Positions 48,501-55,904 of a stretch of 64,000 bases of DNA are shown here, in pieces. Origin of the DNA: Branchiostoma floridae (Eukaryota; Chordata; Leptocardii; Amphioxiformes; Branchiostomatidae); NCBI RefSeq assembly GCF_000003815.2, contig NC_049984.1, positions 23,509,002 through 23,573,001 on the forward strand, given 5' to 3'. The notes beneath the pieces were generated by a model that did no database searches, was not told the DNA's origin, and was given only the letters and a program-made list of their open reading frames with translations. Made by a program: the position numbers and the translations under genes. Position 1 is the first letter of the stretch; every line of letters starts with the position of its first letter.

Positions 48501-51500
48501 NNNNNNNNNNNNNNNNNNNNNNCAGCGTATCAAATGAATTTACCGAATGAAAGCTGTCATCAGTGATGTCGAACATGTCTGATGCAAAGTTTGGTATGCC
48601 GCAGTCACAGCATATCCATGGGTATGATCGGTGGGTTTCTAATACAGTGTATACCTGAGAGCAAAGCTCAATACAGTCCTTATGATACCACGTATTGCAG
48701 TCATCACAACAAATAGCAGCATGCTTATTCTGTACTGCTTTGTTACAGCTCTCACAGGGACACTTAGGTGGTCTAGGCCCTGGGTTGATCTCAACATCTC
48801 CACTTAGGAGCAAGATCATAATCAGTGACCACTTTGTGCTTTTATTGTGCATCATTGTTTTCTTGTGACTGAAAGGAGTCCCATTCATCCCACTATGTTT
48901 AATCATGAAGGCAGACGTGGCCCAGTCAGAGGTGCAGTCAGTTCTGAATGTGCATGTAACATGTACTTCTTTCATCTCCTGTTTATCTTTTGGCTGTGAC
49001 CCTGGCTGAGCCTTGCCAAGCATCAGGCAAAGGGCCAGGAATATGCATAGTACATTTATATACGGTAACCGTATATCTGTACAGGGCAGGAGACCGTGTG
49101 TGTCAGAGATGGGACTCCCAGTCCCCTCACAGCCATCCCCACACATCATAGACTCTTTACACGGTTATATACCGTATATCTGTACAGGGCAGGGGACCGG
49201 GTGTGTCAGAGATGGGACTCCCAGTCCCCCCACAGCCATCCCCACACACCAAAGTCTCTTTACACGTTTATATACCGTATATCTGTACAGGGCAGGGGAC
49301 CGGGTGTGTCAGAGATGGGACTCCCAATATCCCCACAGCCAACCCCACACATCATAGACTCTTTACACGTTTATATACCGTATATCTGTACAGGGCAGGG
49401 GACCGGGTGTGTCAGAGATGGGACTCCCAGTCCCCCCACAGCCATCCCCACACACCACAGGCTCATCCTGATGCAGGCCTGGAGGAGAACTTCTGCCGTA
49501 ACCCTGACAACAAGCAGCGGCCCTGGTGCTACACCACGGATGAGTCGCAGAGGTGGGACTACTGTGACGTCATGGAATGTGCTGGTAAGAGAGCTTGAGA
49601 ATACCTGTAGGTCTGATCTTTTCTCGTTACTCAAATTATGGTGAAAGATAACTAAGAATGTATCGTTAATATCCAAACTTCACGAAATTCAGGAATTTAC
49701 AAGTTCACTCACTTACTCACTCACTCACTCACTCACTCACTCATGATCACTCAATCAATCACTTACTCACTCACTCACTTAACCACCCATTCACTCAATC
49801 ATTCACTCATGTTCACTCACTCACTCACTCACTCACTCACTCACTCACTCACTCACTCATGATCACTTACTCACTTAATCACTTACTCATGATCACTTAC
49901 TCACTTATTCATTCACTCACTCATGATAACTCACTCAATCACTTACTCACTCACTCACTTAACCACCCATTCACTCAATCATTCACTCATGTTCACTCAC
50001 TCACTCACTCACTCACTCACTCACTCACTCATGATCACTTACTCACTTAATCACTTACTCATGATCACTTACTTATTCATTCACTCACTCATGATCACTC
50101 ACTCAATCAATCACTTACTCACTTAACCACCCATTCACTCAATCATTCACTCATGTTCACTCACTCACTCAATCACTTACTCACTCACTCATGATCACTT
50201 ACACACTTAATCACTTACTCATGATCACTTACTCTTATTCATTCACTCACTCATGATCACTCAATCAATCACTTACTCACTCACTTAACCACCCATTCAC
50301 TCAATCATTCACTCATGTTCACTCACTCACTCACTCACTCACTCACTCACTCACTCACTCACTCACTCATGATCACTTACTCACTTAATCACTTACTCAT
50401 GATCACTTACTCACTTATTCATTCACTCACTCATGATCACTCACTCAATCAATCAATCACTCACTTACTCACTCACTTAACCACCCATTCACTCAATCAT
50501 TCACTCATGTTCACTCACTCATTCAATCACTTACTCACTCACTCACTCACTCACTCACTCACTCACCCATGATCACTCACTCAACTAATCACTTACTCAT
50601 GATCACTTACTTACACACTTATTCATTCACTCACTCATGATAACTCACTCAATCACTTACTCACTCAATCACTTAACCACTCATTCACTCATTCACTAAT
50701 GATCACTCGTTCACTCACTCACTTACTCATTCACTCATGATCACTCACTTGCTCAATCGCTTAACCACTCACTCACTCAATCATTCACTAATTAATGATC
50801 ACTCACTCCATCACTTACTCACTTACTCACTCACTCAATCACTCACTCAATCAATCACGGCACATGACCACAGTGGCCGTAGGGTCTCTACGACATCCAT
50901 CAATGAGGTTTCATCTCTGACATATTATCCGCAATACGAACAACACACGCATGTGGACTTAAAAGCATAGATCTCTTATTATGTCGAAAGAGACAGACTT
51001 TTTGAAAGAGTGCCCGTAATCACACCAACGGTTAAAAACGCCACAAAACATTCTCCTCCTACTAAGATCATCGAATCCATCTATTGAAAAATACATGGGG
51101 CATTATAATATTTCATTTTCAACTGTCTGCAAAGAAGAAGTCAAACCCCGTAATAGTAACGTAGATCTAGTACCCTATTCCGTACCGTATGTACATTCAT
51201 CCACTTAATATTTGTATATTATAATTTAGATTATCTATTTAGACCACATTCATCCATTTATTGTATCTAGTCTTTGATCGCATGCAATAAGCCCCATGGG
51301 CATGAATTTGCAATAAAATATTTCTAATTACAAAGCAATGGCCAACAATCATTCAAAATGGACAAATTGCATCGAAAATCATTTATCTGTAATTTCTCAT
51401 TTGTCTTCTCAGACCCTTTATCACCAGACTCTGTTGGCCAGTACTGCCATAGAGACTACACCTGTGCGCAGTCTTTCCCATCACGACTTTGCTACTGTGA

Positions 51501-54500
51501 CAAAGACTGCAGCTTTTTCGGTGACTGCTGCCAAGACTTTGAGTAAGTGAACCTTTACTAGCCTGGTAAAATCACACTGCTAGCATCGTCGATGTAGGTT
51601 AAACATCCAGGTAATAGGAAATGCAAAAAAAGTAGTTACTCAAGCAACGGGATATGGTTAGCTGACCGTTTGCAAAACCATATCGAGTTGCTTGACTAAC
51701 TACTTTTTGGCACACTACTAGCAGCCTCATTGGCTTTGGTGTTATGCTGGCCAACAACTGTTTAACCAACTAGTTCAGTTAAAAGCTAGGAGGAGTTTCA
51801 TTCATATTTATTGAGACAAACATACAGGGATATGATTACTGATTGTAGACATCGAAGACAACCCTTTTTTTGGGCACCCAGGGGCGTTAGGTAACAAGTA
51901 GGGGTGGGTACGGGTGCAGAAAAATCAGATCAAGGTTCGGTTCAGGTCCAGAGGATTAGGTCCAGGTCCGGACCAGAACCTGCCCTGATTCAGTATGTGA
52001 AAACATGGGAATGGACGATACTCAAAACAGTGGTCCATTTCTCCACAAGGTATTCTGTTTTGTGGAGTTTTCGACTTCCGCTCTGGACCCCTTTAGTTTA
52101 CAACGCGACATCTTAATAAGAGGCATTGTGGCTCATTAAAACTTTATTGCACCCGCCACAGAGAAGGCAGTGAATCCCAGACAACGTCTGACCATCACCA
52201 TCTAAAGTGGGACTGTGTGTCTGGCTTTTCTCATCGCGACGCTGAAAGGAAAGAGTCCTATTGGATGGTTGCTGACTGTCCTGATGAATGGACAGATGAC
52301 GTCACAAGGGATAAGTGTTTAAAACAAGTGGACCCCTTTAACCCAAGTGAGCTATTCCATAGAATGCCTGTGGAAGACGCTTCGAAAATCCCCTACAGAA
52401 ACATATTCTGTGCAATTTGTAACAATGTGTCTTTAACAGAGACAATTACTTGGGAGTCGAAAGTTGAATGTACAGGGATGCTTGACTTGTCTGCTCAAAA
52501 CCCTAGGGGTTCCCAAGATTATAACAGCATCATTGAAAGTAGTGAGAAATATTGCTTTGGAACGAAAACTATAGCGTTTGTCCCTTTAGACACTAGGCAT
52601 GCTAGACGATGTTTCCATGTTGATATTTTAAAAGAGAGTTGTGATATCTCCTCATGTAAGTCCTACAGTTACCCAATAGGCATTGGGTATAAGATTTACA
52701 AAAACGTTCACTGTGCTCTTTGTGAAGGATTGCCTCTTCCGGCAACCGCAAACCTTATGTGTGGTTCAGTTGTGGATAGAATATCTCGACATAATTGCGT
52801 TCGATTGAACAACTGTCCCTCAAGATTCTCATTAACTAATCTCTTCAACTTTGATTCCTATGGGAGCGGTGGAAACAGTCCCAATCAGTGTCCTTCCGAC
52901 ACTTTATACGATCCTTTTGCCGACACATGCCGGTTATTCTCGTCCTCTCGTAGAACTCACGGCTCATTGAACAATACCACCCCCTTACAAAACTGCAGCG
53001 AACCCGCTCTGACGTTCACAGCTGAAGAGTTCCGTGTCCTTCCCAACGGTAGCGTCCTCCTGTTGGGTTCTAACGTGTCCTGTCCAGCTGAGCAGGTGGC
53101 CATTCTGAACACAACAGCATCGATCTGCGGGGAGTGCATTCTTCAGTACTTCTCAAACTACACACAGATAACTAACCCTTGGGGCGCTACCCAGGGCTGG
53201 TTAACCCTGGGTCTTGTGATAGCGTCCGCTGTAGCAGTGTTTGGTTACGTGGTCCACAATATCAGGTCTGGCCAGTGGGAGAAAGTCCCAGAAAAGCTGA
53301 AGGTTCAGGTGTTGGTATGCATGGCGTTTGCTGAAGTCTTGTTTATGGTACGTGTGAGGGTCCCCCTCGGATCGGCTTGTGCAGCGTTCGCGGTACTTCT
53401 TCACTACTTTTTGCTGACGGCCTTCACATCCATGAACGCACTTGCCATGGACCTCTTTTTAACGTTTCGTGATGCTTTAGAAAGAGCGAAGCTGTACCAG
53501 TACCTGTTGTACACATGGCTGATGCCGGTCCCTATAGTTATAGTGACTGTGATTGTAGAATTCGGCAGTTCGGTCAGTGTGGGGTACGGAGAGAACTGTT
53601 GGATCGGCAATCCGGTAGCCAACCTGCTGGCTTTTGGAGTCCCTGTCTTCAGCGCCATTCTGGTCAATGCTGTCTTGGTCACTTTTGTCTTGCTGGCCAT
53701 ACGGAAGTCATTTGAGATAGCCGACAAGGCAAAGTCACGTTCGAACAGCAGCAAGGCTTGGGTTTACCTGCGTATCTGCTTCCTGACGGGGTTCACCTGG
53801 ATTCTCGGCTTCATCTATCCTTACGTCAACAGCCGAGCTGTCGAGTACATCTTCATTGTGCTGAATGCTTCTCAGGGCCTTCTACTGGCCCTGATACTGA
53901 CAATAACATCGAAGGTGGTGAAGAATTGGAAGGTGGCGATCAGGGAACGCTTTGGTCTGGCTGAACCTAACAAAGGCAATAGAGCAACCACCGCTGCCAT
54001 GACGCAGAGGACCACCGCAACGACGTGTGAGACCAGCTCTTCTGCAGACATACCCCTGACAACTTTCACTGATGTGGAGGAGAACAGAGCACGCATTCAG
54101 CTAGATAGTCAAAATAGGGCCAGTGGATGTACTGCCACTGTTAGCAATCAGAAGACCACAGTGTGTGCTACAGAAATGCCCAAGACAACTTTGGCTGATG
54201 TCGAGAAAACTGCACGCTCTCATCTGGACAAGCCTCAACAGGACAACGGAGCAACCGCCGCTGCAAGCACCAAGCTTGCCTCCACAGGGGGAACTGACGC
54301 AGTTGCAAGCGGAAGTGACGTAGTGGCAGGCGGAAGTGACGTAGTGGCAGGTGGAAGTGACGTAGTGGCAGGTGGAAGTGACGTAGTGGCAGGCGGAAAT
54401 GACGTAGTGGCAGGTGGAAGTGACGTGATGGCAGGGGGAACTGACGTAGTGGCAGGCGGAAGTGACGTAGTGGCAGGCGGAAGTGACGTAGTGGCAGGCG

Positions 54501-54772
54501 GAAGTGAAGTAGTGGCAGGCGGAAGTGACGTAGTGGCAGGGGAATATGACGTAGTGGCAGGCAGAAGTGACGTAATGGCAGGCGGAACTGACGTAGTGGC
54601 AGGCGGAACTGACGTAGTGGCAGGCGGAACTGACGTGGTGGCAGGCGGAACTGACGTAGTGGCAGGCGGAATCGACGTAGTGGCAGGCGGAACTGACGTA
54701 GTGGTAGGCGAAACTGACGTAGTGCGTTTGGTTACCGCTCCCGATATAGATGAAAAAGAGACTAGTTTCTAG
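36482..54772 (+). CDS. Mosaic 7TM receptor: discoidin-like, 4 LDLa-type, 2 kringle, somatomedin B, class B-like GPCR, heptad-repeat tail
   Basis: Eleven exons (36482-36566, 37446-37877, 38800-38910, 39901-39996, 40809-40967, 41824-41919, 42066-42305, 44562-44625, 49394-49584, 51413-51542, 52162-54772) join without a stop into about 1404 codons. Rough residue order: signal peptide 1-27; discoidin-like 30-172; LDLa-type 173-326; kringle 1 326-406; kringle 2 406-491; somatomedin B 491-534; Cys-rich stalk 535-870; seven helices 880-1117; cytoplasmic tail to 1404 with heptad repeats from about 1246. The architecture predicts a plasma-membrane receptor with a ligand- or matrix-binding ectodomain. 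I see no GPS autoproteolysis motif before helix 1, so it fits a Methuselah/secretin-like group better than a canonical adhesion GPCR. Lancelets are known, from memory, for GPCRs combined with kringle, LDLa and somatomedin B domains; this exact order I cannot place. The ligand is unknown. Confidence 0.85.
37446..37877 (+). CDS. Receptor exon 2, discoidin-like (F5/8 type C) domain
   Basis: Acceptor ACTTGCAG, donor GTGAGT; 432 bases, phase 1 to 1. The chain contains [24 protein letters not shown], a strand pair [19 protein letters not shown] and a closing [10 protein letters not shown]. The pattern of a variable YVLD-TAW spike, an F-D-L strand and an I-R-I-W strand is typical of galactose-binding/discoidin jelly-roll domains, which bind glycans or phospholipids. 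The domain is a single symmetric exon. The flanking disulfide Cys pair common in F5/8C domains is not evident. Confidence 0.65.
38260..38628. mobile_element. Truncated TAGGGGTGGG-family MITE
   Basis: The reverse complement of the interior at 8140-8430 is recognisable (ACAAAACAATGGACTATT, CTGTTTTGTGGAGTATTCGAC, GCACCGGTACACCG). One terminus is missing. A similar one-ended copy is at 51899-52112 in the intron before the receptor's last exon. Confidence 0.65.
38800..38910 (+). CDS. Receptor exon 3, LDLa module (six Cys)
   Basis: Acceptor TTCGCCCAG, donor GTAATT; phase 1 to 1. It encodes six Cys and the calcium-binding signature [16 protein letters not shown] of LDL receptor class A repeats. Confidence 0.85.
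39244..39430. repeat. Partial copy of the element at 45126
   Basis: Shares AAAGGTATGCTACGTA, CAACTTCCAGGCCTCCAGTA and GAAGATCTTCTTCTTT with 45126-45310. It lies in the intron after the first LDLa exon. Confidence 0.65.
39901..39996 (+). CDS. Receptor exon 4, short LDLa-like module (four Cys)
   Basis: Acceptor TTGAATGTAG, donor GTGAGT; 96 bases, phase 1 to 1. It carries [16 protein letters not shown] but only four Cys before the exon end, so the first LDLa disulfide is missing. The same reduced form recurs in exon 6. Confidence 0.8.
40809..40967 (+). CDS. Receptor exon 5, extended LDLa module
   Basis: Acceptor TTTCATACAG, donor GTGAGT; 159 bases, phase 1 to 1. It encodes [15 protein letters not shown], an insertion with an extra Cys, then [15 protein letters not shown]. 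It is longer than a standard LDLa repeat. Confidence 0.82.
41560..41770 (+). repeat. GA/CAGA microsatellite
   Basis: AGAGAGACAGACAG repeats in the receptor intron just before the exon at 41824. Confidence 0.95.
41824..41919 (+). CDS. Receptor exon 6, short LDLa-like module (four Cys)
   Basis: Acceptor TTCTCCAG, donor GTACGT; 96 bases, phase 1 to 1, the same length as exon 4. It has [16 protein letters not shown] and four Cys. The GA-rich microsatellite 41560-41770 lies just upstream in the intron. Confidence 0.82.
42066..42305 (+). CDS. Receptor exon 7, kringle 1
   Basis: Acceptor GTCCACAG, donor GTAAAT; 240 bases, phase 1 to 1. A complete kringle in one exon with six Cys: [45 protein letters not shown] and WMYC. 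Kringles bind proteins, often through lysine sites. Confidence 0.93.
42420..43510. mobile_element. Element with ACCTCCATGAAAT ends
   Basis: Left end TACCTCCATGAAATG and right end ATTTCATGGAGGTA are inverted. The left tip is nearly palindromic (ACCTCCATGAAATGTCATGG plus AGGT). Internal blocks recur, inverted, at 58800-59030 and 59060-59310 and, in part, at 33105-33170. It sits in the intron between kringle 1 and kringle 2. Confidence 0.65.
44235..44355 (-). mobile_element. tRNA-derived SINE head in a receptor intron
   Basis: The reverse complement has GGCGTAACTGGTAGAG (A box), GAGTTCGATTCCCACC (B box) and GCCCTTGGGAAAGGCACTTTAC, the last shared with 55905-56388. A degraded relative is at about 57080-57165. 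Confidence 0.7.
44562..44625 (+). CDS. Receptor exon 8, N-terminal part of kringle 2
   Basis: Acceptor TTGACTTCAG, donor GTGAGA; phase 1 to 2. It encodes [16 protein letters not shown], the first kringle loop, and ends two bases into an Arg codon completed by the exon at 49394. Unlike kringle 1, this kringle is split by an intron of about 4.8 kb that hosts a retrotransposon. Confidence 0.85.
45126..45689. mobile_element. Inverted-repeat element with GGTATGCTACGTA left end
   Basis: Left AAAGGTATGCTACGTAG and right CGTTACGTAGCATA are inverted. The left 200 bases match 39244-39430 in an earlier intron of the same gene (CAACTTCCAGGCCTCCAGTA in both). The CR1-like element begins at its right edge. 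Confidence 0.65.
46454..47206 (-). pseudogene. Reverse transcriptase domain of the CR1-like element
   Basis: Contains the standard RT blocks: [77 protein letters not shown]. The frame ends right after LFA, where the catalytic aspartates should follow, so polymerase function is lost. The rest of the ORF continues in other frames down to 45777. Confidence 0.92.
48041..48522. other. Assembly gap (482 N) inside the CR1-like element
   Basis: Run of N between the PHD finger region and the endonuclease end. Frame relation between the two parts cannot be judged. Confidence 1.
48594..48813 (-). pseudogene. 2A-like motif and PHD finger of the CR1-like element
   Basis: A hydrophobic run LIMILLL is followed by [10 protein letters not shown], matching the 2A-like ribosome-skipping consensus D-V/I-E-x-N-P-G-P. 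Directly after it comes a C4HC3-type finger ([25 protein letters not shown]). 2A-like peptides at the N-terminus of CR1-type ORFs are known from sea urchin and lancelet elements. In such elements the motif separates the leader from the rest of the polyprotein during translation. Confidence 0.85.
49060..49393 (+). repeat. 103-bp tandem copies of kringle exon 5' half with acceptor
   Basis: The junction ATCTGTACAG followed by GGCAGG occurs with the AG at 49084, 49187, 49290 and 49393, exactly 103 bases apart. Each unit has the acceptor and about 70 bases of the kringle exon (to PHTP), then a 30-base spacer. Only the last copy continues into a full exon with donor. Since 103 is not a multiple of three, use of an upstream acceptor would shift the frame. 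Confidence 0.95.
49394..49584 (+). CDS. Receptor exon 9, C-terminal part of kringle 2
   Basis: Acceptor ATCTGTACAG, donor GTAAGA; phase 2 to 1. It encodes [37 protein letters not shown] and WDYCDVMEC, completing the six-Cys kringle begun in exon 8. Its acceptor and first half are repeated three more times upstream. Confidence 0.9.
49700..50870 (+). repeat. ACTC/TCAT tetranucleotide satellite, about 1.2 kb
   Basis: Nearly pure runs of ACTC with interspersed TCATGATCACTTACTC and CATTCACTCAATC motifs that recur as a higher-order unit (TGATCACT at roughly 49860, 49890, 50030, 50060, 50195, 50220, 50370, 50400). It lies in the intron between kringle 2 and somatomedin B. The long open frames in it are artefacts. 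Confidence 0.95.
51413..51542 (+). CDS. Receptor exon 10, somatomedin B domain
   Basis: Acceptor TGTCTTCTCAG, donor GTAAGT; phase 1 to 2. It encodes [29 protein letters not shown]. Seven of the eight somatomedin B cysteines are here; the eighth is supplied by WDCVSG at the start of the next exon. Somatomedin B domains mediate protein binding, as in vitronectin. Confidence 0.88.
51626..51709. repeat. Intronic hairpin after the somatomedin B exon
   Basis: Arms AAAAAGTAGTTACTCAAGCA and TGCTTGACTAACTACTTTTT, extended by GGATATGGTT and AACCATATC; loop about 16 bases. It is about 85 bases past the exon donor. Confidence 0.8.
51899..52112. mobile_element. One-ended TAGGGGTGGG-family fragment
   Basis: Starts TAGGGGTGGGTACGGGTGCAG, contains GGTCCAGGTCCGGACC and the CTGTTTTGTGGAGT block, then stops without the other terminus, about 50 bases before the acceptor of the large receptor exon. 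Confidence 0.65.
52162..54772 (+). CDS. Receptor exon 11, stalk, seven-helix domain and tail in one exon
   Basis: Acceptor CCCGCCACAG, then 2611 bases to a TAG at 54770-54772. The stalk is Cys-rich and contains two related motifs, [11 protein letters not shown] and [11 protein letters not shown], with N-glycosylation sequons. Seven hydrophobic helices follow at about 53195-53910; the fifth to seventh show class B-like features ([26 protein letters not shown]). The tail has two imperfect copies of a 35-40 residue unit ([13 protein letters not shown] versus [13 protein letters not shown]), then the heptad array, and ends KETSF, a class I PDZ-ligand pattern. An intronless 870-residue module after ten small exons suggests capture of a retroposed receptor (inference). 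Confidence 0.88.
54293..54724 (+). repeat. Coding minisatellite, 21-bp unit, about 20 copies
   Basis: The unit is GGAAGTGACGTAGTGGCAGGC with few substitutions. It is in frame throughout and encodes the heptad (S/T)DVVAGG about 20 times plus a partial copy. Variant units (NDVV, SEVV, YDVVAGR, IDVV, SDVM) are scattered, and a run of TDVVAGG units sits near the 3' end. Because 21 is a multiple of three, copy number can change without frameshift. Confidence 0.95.
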
Positions 54773-55153
54773 TTTGAGCCGTTGACTTACTGACTTGACT
54801 TATGTCAGGTATCGCTCCTCCCCTGCCACGCAAACCACTGCAGCAGCCCAGAAGACCCTGTCCAGCATCGCCTTTCCCATGCTGTCTGCCTCTAGTTCTG
54901 AGCCGTTAGAGACAGCATTGACAGCAACAACAGCTTTAAGATTCCTTGTACACCTTCCTATTTCAAAGAGAATCACTCAAAATCTAATCAGTCTCAATGA
55001 TTTATAACGTAATTAAAATCAAGCTCAAATCTAGCCACAAGCATTGCATACTTTAATTATAAGGAGAAAGAGAGAGCTTTAATGCGCGATATTTTAGCAG
55101 GTTCAAAGTACGGCATCGTGTACATACATGACAGTTAAATTATTGCAATCTCA

Positions 55154-55159
55154 AATAAA
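55154..55159 (+). terminator. Candidate poly(A) signal of the receptor gene
   Basis: AATAAA about 380 bases after the receptor stop codon, in AT-rich sequence. It is the first canonical hexamer I noticed downstream. No cleavage site evidence. Confidence 0.35.
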
Positions 55160-55904
55160 TTATGTACTTCATGAATAACAGTAATTATGCATACTGATAG
55201 TCCAGAACATTATGTTTTAAAGTAAAGTATATAGTATTACATGCTATGCCAGCTGTAATCTCTGTTGTACAGAGTTTAATATGGATTATGTTACATACTA
55301 CTAGAGATATGAAAAGCTCATGATAGTTTTTGTTTGTGCAATATTGTAACAATTTTGTCTGTCTTATCATACATTGGGCAATCTATTAAGAGGATGGAAT
55401 TTGTTTTGAATATAATTATGACACCCTTGCAATGTTTTACCAGTTTGATAAATAACTCGATAAAAAAGTTATCGGCTCTTGCAAAAGAAAAAAAAATGTT
55501 ATCAAAAATGCCACAGAGTCAAAGGATAAGATATGTAAATAGATAGATAGGGCATCATTGAAATAATCAGACGTCTAATATTGTAAGAATGAGAAATAGA
55601 CTTTTATTGCGAAATCTTCATTGTTCACGGTGTAGTAATTGGTGCATAAAGATTTTAGGATAATGTTTCAACTGTTTTTGTACCATAATGACTTTGACAA
55701 GAGGTCCAGTATTTGCAAGATAAGAATAATAGTTAAATAGAGATTGTGTAACTATAGTAAACAAGATGCAGTGGAAATTAATATAATTTTATTTGCAAAT
55801 TTGCCAGGCCATTTGAAACAGTTACCAAAATGTGCCCGAGATTTCACTATTCAGAAAGCCTGAACACCATATTCCTGACTACAGGATTTATCTAATGCTG
55901 TGAT

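Larger units (their letters stand above)
45690..49060 (-). mobile_element. CR1-like non-LTR retrotransposon, degenerate, inside the kringle 2 intron
   Basis: Read on the minus strand: a hydrophobic leader and 2A-like motif (48775-48813), a PHD-type zinc finger (about 48594-48763), an assembly gap (48041-48522), the C-terminal part of an APE-type endonuclease (GDFN, about 47820-48012), a basic linker (47281-47796), reverse transcriptase (46454-47206) and a C-terminal segment (45777-46166). The 3' end has an ATACAG-type tail near 45690. Frame breaks occur near the T-run at 47803, between linker and RT, and at the catalytic FADD box, where a stop follows LFA. It is therefore a dead copy, antisense to the host gene. 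Confidence 0.85.

Noticed and set aside
47896-49149. A 417-codon host gene on the minus strand
   Set aside because: About 160 codons are N; the rest is retrotransposon (2A-like motif, PHD finger), and the first codons only read through the antisense of the 103-bp repeats.
49700-50870. CRISPR-like regular repeats
   Set aside because: Units are short tetranucleotides without unique spacers, in an intron of an animal gene.
49859-50970. Ser/Thr/His/Leu-rich open frames
   Set aside because: They are translations of the ACTC satellite; no splice context or domain.
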